From the NCBI RefSeq assembly GCF_905163445.1, contig NC_053182.1:9052001-9116000 (forward strand): a stretch of 64,000 nucleotides of DNA. The letters run 5' to 3'. The translations under genes and the position numbers were made by a program. The notes beneath the pieces are model-generated. The model saw nothing but the letters and a program-made list of their open reading frames with translations. It was not told the DNA's origin and did no database searches. Numbering within the stretch: the first letter of the stretch is position 1; each line of letters begins with the position of its first letter. Below, piece by piece: positions 11,075-23,058 of this stretch. This stretch comes from Pararge aegeria. Taxonomy: Eukaryota > Arthropoda > Insecta > Lepidoptera > Nymphalidae.

Positions 11075-11350
11075 TTTCCACTACAAGTTAGCCCTTGACT
11101 GCAATTTCATCTGGTGGTAAGTGAGCGGACTAAGATGGTAGCGGGCTAACCTGTTAGGGAGTATGGTAGTCATATCACGTCTTTGTCGGTAGGGCGGTAA
11201 CTAGCCGCGGACAAAGCCTCTCACCAGACAGCAGACATGTAGGTTTCCTTACTATGTCTTCTCTCCGACATATCTTTGAATAGTAAGAGGCGTGCCGGAG
11301 ATCGAACTCGTTCTTCCCGACTTAACAACTTGACTGCTTGAGAAGTGTAA
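11075..11350 (-). mobile_element. S3 SINE 3' part joined to an S1-like head
   Basis: 11075-11232 is the S3 tail and body in antisense (ctacaagttagcccttgac, gatggtagcgggctaacc, gtctttgtcggtaggg, ggtaactagccgcgg). From about 11235 the sequence switches to an S1-like antisense segment (aggtttccttac, gtgccggagatcgaactcg). The joint suggests insertion of one SINE into another or a chimeric source. Confidence 0.65.
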
Positions 11351-12554
11351 TGTAAGGTGCAAGGGCCACTAACGCCTAAACACGTGATCTGCTAATGGAA
11401 TGCCAACGACGCTGAAAAAATGGGCTTCTATGTAAATTTTTAAATTATAATGGGCAATTAAGCTGTTAATTATGATTTCTTTGACCAATTGAATTGGATT
11501 GAATGCATTTTATTTGATTTTGAATTGCTTTGATATAAGTGGTAATGTTTTTAAACTTTAACAATCTCTTGAGTCATTGTTTAGCAATCGGAACTTGTAG
11601 CAACAGAGTGTTTACAATCATAAAAATGTTGATGTTTTATTACGACCTCGTTGTAATAACCTTGTCAAATCTACAACCATAGTTCAATTAGGACCTTGAA
11701 GTATTGAAATCTGACAGGATGTGATGTTTCGCATTGTTCACGACATTCCTAACAATATGATTGTTGATCTGAACGAATGTAGGCCAGTCTTCTTTGTATT
11801 CATCCTTTTTGTACTCATACTTTCCGTTCTACCTTATAAGTAAAATATACGTTACTAATATTGTTTGTGTGTTAATTTTCAAGATCTTTACTGTGTTTTT
11901 CCTATATTATTCACTTGGTTATTTTTTTTTCTCGTATTAGGTAAGCATTGCATCTCCAATAATAAAACTGTGATTGGTCTGCCTTTTCATCGTAGTTAAA
12001 AGTTTTTCCGGAATATGGCATCTTATAATATTAGCTCAACATGTACTGAGTGAACGACTGAATTATCACCAAATCTCAGGAGTTATTGGGCGCTGACTTG
12101 AAATTTTATATAAGGTGTAAGTATCGAATTCTATTTCTAGAAAGAAGTACCTGGTTGTACATAATGGTGTATTTCGATGTATAAATTACCATAATATAAC
12201 TAATAAATATAATAGTCTTGACTTTTTAAAAGTAATTGTTTGAACATCGAATAAACATTCTGCAATGTTTCCTTTTACTATCTCTATAAAGGAATCTACT
12301 TAGGTATACACCTGTCTGCAAATGCACTGTTTATTTCTTGTCAATTTTTCATTGAATTGTTAGAATTTACTTCCTTTGCAACTTTTTATCAAATTAACAG
12401 AAACAAAACAAGTTACATCATATTTTATATTGTGAGAAAAGGCGATTGAAAACTAAAAATTTTAACAATTATATGACTATTTATAACTTCCATATGTCGA
12501 TATAGTCAGTACGTTAAATGAAGTACATATCAAAGAAATTAAAAATCATAAACC
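11351..12554. other. AT-rich unique sequence
   Basis: No coding or repeat signature. gtaagtatc at 12117 is a lone donor-like site without a supporting exon. Confidence 0.45.
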
Positions 12555-12740
12555 TCAATCTGCCAAAGTGGCAATGGGCTCCTTTTTTTCTTTCTTTTCT
12601 TTCTTGGGTTTAAGAGAACCGATACCGATACTGTGCACCAGTAAAAGCAGCATTAGTAAGCACCCGATTAGATTACATGACATCAAATGAGTCGCAGGTA
12701 ACCGCTGGAAGAAAGCGGAGCAATAACTTGGAGTTTGAAA
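12555..12740 (+). mobile_element. RTE-like LINE 3' coding fragment, decayed
   Basis: Two islands match the C-terminal coding end of the RTE-like LINE at 63481-63895. These are gccaaagtggcaatgggc at 12562-12580 and gacatcaaatgagtcgcagg at 12679 followed by taaccgctggaagaaagcgg. Between them a pyrimidine run and diverged sequence replace the expected coding. Confidence 0.65.
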
Positions 12741-14551
12741 ATCGATTGATTTGATAATGATGTAATCAACTGATAGGTGAAATGAGGGTTAACGTGCTCT
12801 CCGGGAAAACAAGGGAAGTTAAATGATAGGGACCATCCCCAAAGTTAGTGACCAGCGTTACCAACGTGATAGCTTAAATCTTTGTTGTTCTACTTATGTA
12901 GCTGATTTAGTGAACGTCTTGCATGTTGCAATTTATTTTTATATGGCTCAAAACTTATTGCAAAATTGATTAATCAAAGGAGTTTCAAAAAACACGATCA
13001 ATAAAAAATACATAAAATACACGATATTCGTTTCGTCAACTAGATTAAGAACGCGATGTTCGTCTGGTCATATCTCCAATTTATTTTGATTGGTACATTA
13101 AGCTTTAATAAAACACTCGTTTATATTTGAGAATAATTCAAAATTATTTAGTACTTAATTAACGGAGATGTTGCCATTTTTACTCGGTAAATTTAAAAGT
13201 TCACTTTAAAACTGAACAGAAATGACAGTATTGTATATTCAAGTTAGTCATTAATATTTTTAAAAGGGGCAGATATCATCGCAGCATCATAGAAATTGGT
13301 TCGACGCAGCTGTAAAGAATTATAATTGAAAATATGATTTTTCTAGTGATGGCGATATTTCACAGCATGCCAGGTGACCAAATTTTTTATTGGTAGGGCC
13401 ACTGTGTAAGGTTTTAGATGGATCGTTAATATAAGCAGTTGGTCACGGCTCATTTTTGGCGTATAGTGTTAAAATTATCTACTAGTTAATGTTGACCTAA
13501 AAATGGCCGGTTGTGTAAAAACAAAAATGATGTAATATTTGACCTAACTTTCATTTATTATAACAGAAGTATAACGTAATTATGTACATGCAACTTTTGT
13601 AACTAAACTCTATCTTCACTGATCTTAATAATTAACGATCCAAATTGTGAATAATAATCTATAAACCCCAAACATATAATAGGATGTTGGACGAACTAAA
13701 CCATATGTTTTATGCTGTTAAAACGAGTATCTAACACAATCGACTCATTTAATTTTCACATTACTTATATCTAAACTAGTTATTATCAATCTTAATAATA
13801 ATGATAATGTTTTATGTAGTTTTATAAATGAGCATCGGAGGAACAGCCCTGTGGATGTATCAGATCCCTGAAAAGGGATTTTCTTTATCAAAAACTGTAA
13901 CATTCTGTACAACAACTGTTACAACAACAACAAATGTATTGTAAGATTTTTATTAAAGGTATACTTTGTCAATAATTTCCGTTAGTAAATAGTATTCTGA
14001 ATCGAGCTCGAATCTGGTTAGCTAGATATTAATGTTCAATGTCCTAAAATCTTTATAAAGCATTATTACATTAATTCTGTAGGTAGATCGTTAAAACAAA
14101 CAGTATTTTTAAACGAACTAAGACTAAGATGAAAAACTAAAACTTTCTGCGCGTACTTTCATTAAGCCATCAGGTGTGATGAGTAACCGCTTTAACTTTA
14201 AATTTATTTCTACTTAAAATATCTAAGGTTATTGAACACATTAAGGGACTAGTTACTTATATGTTACATTTTGAATAAGATGTTTTGGAAGAGCGAGGTA
14301 GTCATACTAGGAACTTAAGTGATGGTTCGTATTTCTGTGACATATCTTCCTTCCTATATCAACCGAATATTAATTTATTTGAATTTTTTGAAAAAAAAAC
14401 AGAGACTTGATAGATTCTGGTTCTTTCGAAGGAGGACTGTTGCGTTTATGTAACGGAGGCTTATGTTATATCAGCGAGACGATATGATATGGGTAACTTA
14501 AGCTAAGTTAGATGAATCCGTATGGTATCTGATTGATCGGCGCAAGAAATC
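12741..14551. other. Unique AT-rich sequence
   Basis: No gene recognised. The region has short A/T runs and a few acaacaac repeats at 13910-13935. Confidence 0.45.
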
Positions 14552-14665
14552 TTTTTTTTTTTTTTAGAATACTTTATTGCACAAACTTAGAAACAATACA
14601 CACAAGAAAAGAAAAAAATAAACATAAAGTTAAATGTAGTTGTGTGCAAAGGCGGCCTTCAAAAT
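14552..14665 (-). mobile_element. LINE 3' tail, antisense
   Basis: A T run at 14552-14565 is followed by agaatactttattgcacaaa and, further in, gtgtgcaaaggcggcc. On the minus strand this reads ggccgcctttgcacac, then gtgcaataaagtattct and poly(A), the polyadenylated 3' end of a lepidopteran non-LTR element. A relative on the plus strand lies at 17190-17330. Confidence 0.7.
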
Positions 14666-15057
14666 CAAAATCAAATCTATAAATATATAGCTTCTTTCAT
14701 ATGAATTAACATATATTTTGTTTGTTGCATACCATTATGGAATTATAGATTCATAGTGCCAAAAAATTACGACAAATAGACTGCATTAATTGGCTCCTAG
14801 TGAATAGGGATTGCAAATTTTTATACCGAAAGCTAATTTTATATTGAGACAATGTAGACAAGTTATAGCGGTAACATTTCAGTAATAGATAACAAATTAT
14901 CCAATTTATACGATAGGCGTTCATAATTACGACAACAATAGGCTGGGCAGCGCCAAATTTATGAGTTAGTCCGCGTACCACAATGCGGGCGGACCAAGAC
15001 AATTGAATTGAAAAGCACTTTCTTTACTCATAGAAGCGGTCACATAGAAGACCTAAA
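14666..15057. other. No gene called
   Basis: A minus-strand frame of 83 codons (14751-15002) lies just 5' of the LINE tail in the same orientation. It could be part of that element, but no RT motif is visible. Confidence 0.4.
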
Positions 15058-15180
15058 GTTGGTGGTTAGAATTGGTGGACTTTACAGGCCTTTGTGAAAA
15101 CTCTGGAGAACATTCAGGCCTGCAGGTTTCGCCACAATTTGTTTCCCTCACCGTTAAAGCAAGTGACATATAATAAAAAA
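15058..15180 (-). mobile_element. S1 SINE fragment, antisense
   Basis: Contains ttggtggactttacaggc, gagaacattcaggcctgcag and ctcaccgttaaagcaagtg, the reverse complement of the middle of S1. Both ends are missing. Confidence 0.65.
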
Positions 15181-15725
15181 AAAATTGTTGTAATACATTT
15201 GTCAGTCGTCGTCACTTTAGTATTGTGGCACGTTTTACTATCAATCGCCACTCTTCTGTGACAAGAGAAATAGAAATAAAATAACTCTACAATTGTAAGG
15301 TCGTTAAAAAAACTTTGTTTTAGATATTTTCTTTACCTACAGCTTTCAATATACAAGCTTTATCGATTTAAAATTCTATTTTAAGATCGTAGGTGTTCTT
15401 TTGTCTATACGAGTTATTTGTTTTTCCTTATCGTTTTTAGTTTTTATGAGGGTCATTAGCATAATTACTTACAATATTATGCATAACTTTATCCCCTTGG
15501 CTGATTAGATGCTGTCAATATTGTAACCGTATAAACAGTCATATTAAAGTGAAACTTCAGCAGTAAAAGTAAGTATATGAGATACAAACAAGCGTTAATT
15601 TTAATGCATACAAAACTCATGTAGAAAGGTTATATAACCATCACTCACACATAAATGAAACAAATCCATACTTCTTAATATAAATGCGACAGTATAGGGC
15701 ATACTTTGCTTGTTTGCTTCCAAAT
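15181..15725. other. AT-rich unique sequence
   Basis: Nothing beyond low-complexity runs was recognised. Confidence 0.45.
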
Positions 15726-15907
15726 GTTTGGACGGCCGATTGGCAAAGTGGGCACCCTGCTTTCTTAATTCAAGGCTGTGGGTTCGATTCCCACAACTGG
15801 AAAATGTTTGCGTGATGAACATGAATGTTTTTCGGCGTCTGGGTACTTACTTTGGGGCTAGATGGCGATGTGTGTATTATCGTAGTATATTTATTTATTT
15901 ATAAAAT
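15726..15907 (+). mobile_element. S4 SINE, internally shortened
   Basis: The tRNA-like head starts ggacggccgattggcaaagt and has a good B box (gggttcgattccc at 15780). The body has tgtttgcgtgatgaacatga and ttttcggcgtctggg, and the tail has ggggctagatggcgatgtgt followed by tatttatttat. Compared with the copy at 24290-24550 it lacks about 80 bases between ctgggt and the tagatggc segment. Confidence 0.85.
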
Positions 15908-16280
15908 TTTCATTTCCATGGACTTACATGGGGTGCTTTTTAGGCCAGGGAAATAACGGTCTTCGCTGAACTTTTATTAACCGAAACAAACACGAAGGTG
16001 TCAGCAATAGCTAGTAAATAATATATACGTTTTGTAAATCCCCTCTTCTTGCGGGTGTCGTACGAGGTGACTAAGGGAATATAACGGAGATCGGGCAGCA
16101 GCATTCTCACTGCTACTACTACGACTGTCCGTATGCCCGTCCGTGGTGATATTAGGCAATCCCTCACGTTGAGCGATTCCTTTAGTCTAGCAGGCTGTTA
16201 ATGATTGTAAATAGAATTAACTATTAAATGTTGCACTTGTATTGTACAAGTTCGATATTGAAAAGTTATCTTGCAAAATA
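15908..16280. other. No gene called
   Basis: 16010-16180 is less AT-rich and contains cccctcttcttgcgggtgtc. No frame or element was assigned. Confidence 0.4.
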
Positions 16281-16420
16281 TTAAATTAGAATAGAATATA
16301 AAAACTTTATTGCAACACAACACAATAGGAAAAACACAAGGAAAACAGTAATAGTATTAAAATTAGTTACTGGATTTTAAATGGAACTATAGCAAAATTA
16401 AAACTGCCTTGATAGGCTCC
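16281..16420 (-). mobile_element. LINE 3' tail, antisense
   Basis: aaaaactttattgcaacaca at 16300 reads on the minus strand as tgtgttgcaataaagttttt, a polyadenylation-type 3' end. tgataggctccgag further in fits an untranslated LINE tail. No coding sequence is kept. Confidence 0.55.
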
Positions 16421-17189
16421 GAGAATAAATATAGAAACATTAATATATTGATTGCACCAATAATATTAGACTATCGTACCAACTGAAACGTAAATAAATA
16501 AAATTGATATTATCTATTTAACTATATGCCCGCCAATTTAAAGCTTGAAGGTTATTGATGAATACAAGCTATAAAAAATAAGACGCTCAGATAATATCCG
16601 GCGACCGATGCTGTAGTTCATAAATATTTATGAACTAAGGTGTTATTGAATAAAAGTAAAAGTGAATTCATAGAGCCTAATGGTCTAAGCACGTACGTCA
16701 CGTCTTGATAAGCCCTTTGACACTAAGGACTGGTTTCTACAGATGCTGTCGCGCGATTGTTCCCCTCATCAATTAATATCATGTTCATTGTAAGCTTACG
16801 AATACACTGGAGATATGTCGCGCGACAAAAGTTATCATAACGGGTGTGTAACCTTCTTAAAAAATAGCATCTATGTGTGTGCAAACACTTGGATTGTGTT
16901 TGCCAGAACATCTTTATAAAACAGTGTGTATATATTTGTTGATGCTGCACACAAACAGCATAATGCCCCGGCGGCAAAGACAAGGCAAAACAATCACACA
17001 ATTTGGACGTTTAAATTTATATCGGCTATAACATCTACCAATATTAAAAGCTTATATTTAAAAATATATACTTTGAACGGATGTTGATGTACATCTTGTG
17101 TTTTATATACTATAATATAATTATATAAATATAAAGATGCATATATTTTTTTTTTATGTCTGTGTTGGTATGTTTTCTTAAACTATATG
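16421..17189. other. Unique AT-rich sequence with a small palindrome
   Basis: 16614-16637 is a perfect 24-bp palindrome (tagttcataaat and its reverse complement, no spacer). Otherwise no gene or repeat was seen. The 92-codon minus frame at 16723-17001 has no motif. Confidence 0.5.
16614..16637. repeat. Perfect 24-bp palindrome
   Basis: Two 12-base halves (tagttcataaat and its reverse complement) meet without spacer. It is isolated, with no matching terminal repeats around it. Confidence 0.85.
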
Positions 17190-17330
17190 TATTTTGCCAT
17201 ACAAAGGTTACAGGCAGTAAGATATTGCCTGCAACAATAAGGCCGTCTATGCATGCCTACATTTTTATTTTATTTCTCATTTTTGTTATTTTGTGTTAAC
17301 TGTATTATTTTGCGCGCAATGAAAGGTTTC
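17190..17330 (+). mobile_element. LINE 3' tail, sense
   Basis: caacaataaggccgtctatg, a T-rich stretch, then tattttgcgcgcaatgaaag resembles the ggccgcctttgcacac ... gtgcaataaag tail found in antisense at 14552-14665. It is degenerate. Confidence 0.5.
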
Positions 17331-18046
17331 TTCTTCTTAAATAACATACCAAGACATCTCTCCATAACTTTAAGAAATAATTTTTACTCGACGAAGCCTA
17401 TAAATCTCAAAATCTTTATAACATTTTGCTCTAGTCTTACTATGCTCTAAGGCTGAGACCTATAAAGCATGCTTAGTGCAAAATGTAGCTTTGGCGTTAC
17501 GTCAAAGCTATTTTTAATTATTGTAAAGCTATTTTTTTAGCCTATTTTTTATTTAAAGGTCCATCGCATTATCCATCGAATTTTAAATATTGACAAAAAC
17601 CTGAACTAAGTGAAACATCTTGATTTACATTTTTAGTCATTAATTTTTGTGCACCTTAAAATCTTAATTTGGATCATATGAAGTGAGAGTAGATTCTTCT
17701 GTCATACGTCTTTATTTAATAAAGTTATTCAACTTAATACAAAGTGTGTGGCTCTTTTATAAGGCGTTACTTACTTACAGTTCTGATAAATTAAAATGGA
17801 AGCATAGTTCGCTGCGGAGCATGTAAATAAACAAGTGGCGTATCTAGGAAGTGCTTACTCTGTAAAATTAATTATTATTTGCACAATCGTTAATCGCTGG
17901 TCCGTTTTAATGGCTACGATTCATCACACTCTCCGGTTTTTACCGTGTATCACAATCTGAATCCACTCAGCTGCAAGGTCGTCGGGTATAAAAAACGGCG
18001 TCTTGTTTTTGCTCTATTTTTATTCGTGAAAAAAAAAGAATATCAG
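17331..18046. other. No gene called
   Basis: AT-rich sequence leading up to the candidate exon. A pyrimidine-rich patch (ttgtttttgctctatttttattc) at 18003-18026 precedes it. Confidence 0.45.
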
Positions 18047-18166
18047 AACTCCGTTTTGGAAGTGCCCGCCGCGCCGATCGCTCCGGCGCGGCTCTCAAAC
18101 TGGTCCATACAGGAAGTTGATACATTTCGACAACAAAAGATTTATGATTTTCTTGTGGTTTTAAAA
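18047..18166 (+). CDS. Candidate internal exon, unknown protein
   Basis: 120 bp, exactly 40 codons, between an AG (18045-18046) and a strong donor AAA|GTAAGC at 18167. It encodes NSVLEVPAAPIAPARLSNWS and ends KIYDFLVVLK, with a GC-rich patch (cccgccgcgccgatcgc) unlike its surroundings. Both splice phases would be 0. The weak point is the acceptor, whose pyrimidine tract is interrupted by an A run. No family was recognised. It could also be a fragment of an old transposon. Confidence 0.3.
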
Positions 18167-20056
18167 GTAAGCGTAAGAATTTTTATTTTGGACCTCTGAT
18201 TTTCCGTCATACTTTTATTCTTCAGTTTAAATGTATATCTCAATTTAACAGACTGTCACCTTGATCTAGGAATAGACATGCAACACCTCTTAAAAAAAAA
18301 TAATAGATGTTATTGGTAACAACAGCATTATGATGAAAAATCGGTTGTATTAAAACATTACATTATAAAAACATAACATTTTGTTATTAATTTGAACTTT
18401 TTATATTATATTATTATTTAATGCCGGTGACATCATATGTATGAATTCACGTTGGATGGTTTTATGTATGGCTACAAACTAAAGTGTCTTATGATAGGTT
18501 AGTTTTTCCTTAAACCTACTTTCAGAATTACACGTTCGCTATTTTTAGTTTTTGGTATAATTTAATTCTTTATTTTTAATCTATTGCGGACATTCTGATC
18601 TATGGGGCATTGTGCTACACAACTTACAAGCGTTATGCAAAATACGAAGCGCCTCTCGATTCTGCGATATCTATCTATAAATAGAGACAACAGATCGTGG
18701 GATTGCGCAGGTGAGCGGCTATTTTGATATGTTATTTTAGTTTAACTATCTCGTACATAACCGCCTATACCTACTGTACAATTAATTCTCAATAGCAACT
18801 AAAATGTATTCCCATGTGTTGTATTTGGACATTATTAAAAGCTATTATTTTTCATCGTCGTAAATGATTGATAATGTGCTAAAATGTATTACAGATGTTA
18901 CTTTCAAAAACCCATTCGCAATGCAATAAAAAGCGTCGATTATGAAGATAGGAATCGGAGAACGTGTCGAAACGTTTATGATATTAAGCTTTCTATGGTG
19001 TCATATCTTAATACGATCGCATTGCGTCCCTCTGGTAGAAAATACCTTAATAAATAATGTAGGACTTTTGTGTATTCAAATGTAAATTAGGTCTTTTTAA
19101 TTATGATACACTGATGCCCATGACTTGTTTCGGTTTTTAAAAAAATCTGCGGGAATGCTTTATTTATCCGGGTTACAAAGTATTCATTATTTTTTCAATA
19201 TTACATAAAAATAAATATATAAACAAAATATATATCTAAGAACAGTTTAGCCTCAAAGCGTGTTAGGTTAATTTTTAAAGAGTAATTTTTGCTTTACACC
19301 AGATCCAAGACACAAGTTATCTCCGTGTTTTTCTAGAAGATCGTTGCAGTAGTTAAGCTGAACATAGATGACAAACAAAAAAACCTTTCGCTTTTATAAT
19401 ATTATCTAGTATTTATAAATATTGTGCTGGTGAGCAGCTTCGGCTCGTTCAATGGCACTAACGTAGGTTAATTTTACAATTACAATCAAATTACCAATAC
19501 TGTGAGTTATAATTTTTCATTAGGTAAATCTTTCAGTAGGTCTGATATCTTAAGCCGCAGGTTTTTTTCTGTATCTATCATATTATAAGCTGAATATGCA
19601 ATTCGCTATCGGTATCTCACTTTAACTTCATAACTTTACTGGCTTTACTTATTAGAAAAATAAATAATTGAAGTATGACCGTTTATTACGTTCGATTTTA
19701 TTCTCCCCTTATGCTTGCCTCTTTATTTTGCAATGTTACCGCTTGTTGGAGTGAATATGAATTGATTTTAAAATTCACAATGCATTATAGCAGAGACAAT
19801 ATTGTTCGCAGGTCACAGCGGGAGATCGAGATGACATCTCGCAGCATGCAACCTTACTTCTAAACTCGTGCTCCATTCTAAACGTTAACCGTCCTTCAAC
19901 GTTTCTGCGTTCTCATTAGAGTTCATTTTACAACGTCACCAGTTTCATTTATTTAAAATCACTCTTATGTTACAGTCAATAGAGTTTAACTTTAAGCGTA
20001 TGGTATATTTATTGAAAATAAAAGCATAGATAAAAAAGATAGATAGACGTACTTAC
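18167..20056. other. Unique AT-rich sequence with a TATA-type site
   Basis: No gene was recognised. TATAAATAG at 18676-18684 is a textbook TATA box, and a cag|gtgagc donor follows at 18711. The two are too close for an ordinary first exon. Confidence 0.45.
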
Positions 20057-20219
20057 GAAATTAAGCAACCAAATCGTTTTCGATTACAAAGTTCATTGTT
20101 TGATTCGCGACGTGGTTCCTTTGCGGTCACAAGCCACGCTGTTACAGGGTTATCGCTTTTGGGAGTAGTGTTGTTTTGAAGATGCGGGACGTTTGTGTTA
20201 TTGGGACGTAAACGCACAC
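20057..20219 (-). CDS. Candidate coding exon ending at a consensus donor
   Basis: On the minus strand an AG at 20220-20221 is followed by 163 bp open in one frame. It reads VRLRPNNTNVPHLQNN and later AWLVTAKEPRRESNNE and CNRKRFGCLIS. It ends exactly at the consensus donor TTC|GTAAGT (20056-20051), where the frame's stop codon lies inside the donor, as in genuine exons. The frame stays open about 66 bases further upstream, so the true 5' edge is uncertain. Composition is polar and balanced. No domain was recognised, and no partner exon has been found nearby. Confidence 0.4.
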
Positions 20220-22180
20220 CTCCAATAAATATGTTTATATTCAATTCCAAAAATCTTACTAAAATAGTATTGCAAAACCGTAATTTAGAACCAATTTAAG
20301 TCTAAGTTAAAGTCAGGTAGTGTTTTAGTTTAGAATGGTTTTGTTGCCGATCCTATTGTAGGTACCCGATCAAAACTAAATGACGAGTACAATAATGCTG
20401 CTATCATTTCCGCAGGGAACATAGTGAAAAGGACAACAATAATTTCAGACCTTTCATTTTAATATATATTAGAGATTCGCGTATAACATAATTGGCACCA
20501 CTATGAGTCGTTTGATTAAAGTTTCGAAAATCGGGACGTTCCGATAATAAGTGTAGCATATTATCTCTGTCCGGACAACACTAGTCCGGGCGCCTATCGC
20601 AGTTCCCACGGAGAACGGTATTTTAAATACCTAGTTACGGCGACAGGACCGATGCATTCTATTTGAGTAGCCTCTTCTGGATGGGTCAAGGATTCGGAGG
20701 TGATTGCGGATCCGCGCTCACTAGAACGATGGCAAGCGACCTGGCCTTGTGCCGCTACACATAGCCATATCCTATTATTCACGGCCTATCAATTAGTATA
20801 TCGCAGGCTCATATTACCTGCTAATTTATATACAGTTTTTTGTAAGTCTATGGATGTGATCGATAAGGAATTTATGCATAGTTAAAAAAAACAAAATCTA
20901 ACCTGCCGAGACGAAAAAAACTCTTTTTAAATCCAAAGTTAAAGCGGTCAAAAATAATTACTTCCTTGGTAAAACAACACTGCATACAAATATCACCTCC
21001 ACGTTCCTTTAAGAATATATTATTGCGGAAGAATGTCGTATTAAGTGACCATTTATACGAGTTGTCGACAATTGTTGTGATTCACATATTTACCCGGGTT
21101 TCGGTGGAAATTGCATGTGTTACTCCATTTTTACAAGGACAATTTTTTTCAAATTCTGGAATTATCTTCAATCTTCATCTATGTTCTTGTTCATCTCTGA
21201 GTGATAATTTAGATTTACTCAAACTTGGCAGTGTATGCTGAATAGGCAGCTTCCTTGGCGACAAGATCATTGCGACTCCGGATAGTTTGGAATCTAGCCG
21301 GATATACGTCGATGAAACAAATTCGAGCAAAGGAGATTTATTTCTTTACCTCTATGCTAATTGATGAATTAATTTACAACAACATCAGATCTCTGAAACT
21401 AGATCATTTATTATGCTTGCGTTGCGACATTTTACCAAATTGGTGTAGCGAAGTTTTTTTTAACGACAATATTAAGAATATAATTTATTTAAAGTGTACA
21501 AGTAATTTTGTCATATGTAAATAGGAATGAGGAATATGTTTCTCGATTAAAAAATTAAGCTGCTTGTTTATAAATGTTAGAAATCTGGTTTTTTACAAGC
21601 AAGTGGTCTAGACGCTGTGCTGATAGGTAGGTGGTACACGAGTTGTATATTTTGAAACGTAGGTATAGTACGGAAACTTTTCTACGTTTATTTTAAAATA
21701 TATTTGCTGTTTAATTAAAATTTATTCAAATATACTTTTACTTCACTCAGCCATTTTTGGATATTATTACCTCTAATAGGGAAACTATTTAAAATTAGAA
21801 GGGTAATATGTTTTTGGGCTTCAAGAGGCTAGATTTTGTAATATAAGTATTTCGCAATATTTTGAGAGTGAATGTAGAGATATTAGTGATGCATATTTAA
21901 TGCACATGTCTTTATGTTATTTATTAATTGCATGGATTTCCGCAAACGTTTGCTCCAACCAATAAACATTAATTTGTTAAAGCTATTAATATGTTATTTG
22001 GCGCAATTTTATTATGTGCTTCTTAATTATAATTTTAACTTACTAATTTATAAGAGTCAGCCAGTATAAAATTGACAAACTAGCAGATACCTTTACAAGT
22101 TTTATTGCTTTTTAAATTAATATATGTATTTTGTCGTGGTATAATTATTTACCAAATTATCTTTCCCATTTGATTATCTT
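20220..22180. other. Unique sequence, no gene called
   Basis: 20575-20770 is GC-richer (gtccgggcgcctatcgcag, gcggatccgcgctcac) and contains the small palindrome ggtatttTaaatacc. The rest is AT-rich. No repeat family was recognised over nearly 2 kb, which is unusual in this window. Confidence 0.45.
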
Positions 22181-22490
22181 CGTTGGTCCAGTCTATGGAG
22201 TAATAGGTCTTAGATTCGATTTCCGGTTTGCGCTAAGAATGAATTGATTCTTAATAGGTAGTTATTTAATTATTCTGTTAAAATTTCTCAATAACAGAGT
22301 TCGGAAATTGGTGGTGCTCCGGAGAGCGCATTAAGTGGTACATCCCGGTTAATATTACTAACAAGACATAATAATCTTTAAAGCTCACCAACCCGCATTG
22401 TAGTAGCGTGCTGAGTCTATGCTCTAACTCCCTCACACCTACCTGTGCTCAGCATTAAGACGTTAATGGGCTGAAGATGATGATTCTATT
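22181..22490 (+). mobile_element. S2 SINE, full-length
   Basis: Starts cttcgttggtccagtctatg (degenerate tRNA head). It has gattcgatttccgg as B box, ggtggtgctccggagagcgc in the body and agcgtgctgagtctatgctc in the 3' third. It ends gggctgaagatgatga. Sense orientation. Confidence 0.75.
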
Positions 22491-23058
22491 ATCTTTTAAA
22501 ATAGTTAAATTTACAAATAGAATTAAACGCTGTATCATCCCAATTTAAAGCAGTTACAGTTAATTTTGTATTGAATCTTATCTGAGATTGAAGAAATGGT
22601 TAAGTTACATCCGAATCATGGGAACCGTTATTTACCGTCTCCGGATTACGCCGATTGCTATCAGAATGAAAATTATTTTATAATAACGCCCATATTAGCT
22701 GATATCATCTTTTTGTAGCATTTCTTTGAGGCTACGAAGAATACTTAGATAGTTAATCTTGTTAATAAAATCTCCAACTATATTCATTCATGGAGTCTAC
22801 TCCCCAGCATGCATATAGCATATGCCATTTTCCAGCTCTACATATATCATGCTAAATATTCAATTAATTCGTCTACTTCAATTTGTTTCCATAATATATA
22901 CATACAACCCTAAACTTTGTAAGTATTATATAGCACTATACAGCAATGTTAATAAAATTATATTACATTTTTATTTCTTCCTAATGGTAAAGTTAATTAT
23001 GTTTTTGGCATCTACTTTAATAATGAAACCGTCTTATTAATGTATTCTAGTTTGATTA
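22491..23058. other. AT-rich, no gene
   Basis: Only short, compositionally biased frames. No repeat end was recognised. Confidence 0.45.

Noticed and set aside
15726..15800. tRNA-like sequence with intact B box (also 4320-4400, 24290-24365, 36246-36310, 44520-44590, 52795-52868)
   Set aside because: These are the tRNA-derived heads of SINEs. They lack a complete cloverleaf and are followed by SINE bodies and tails.
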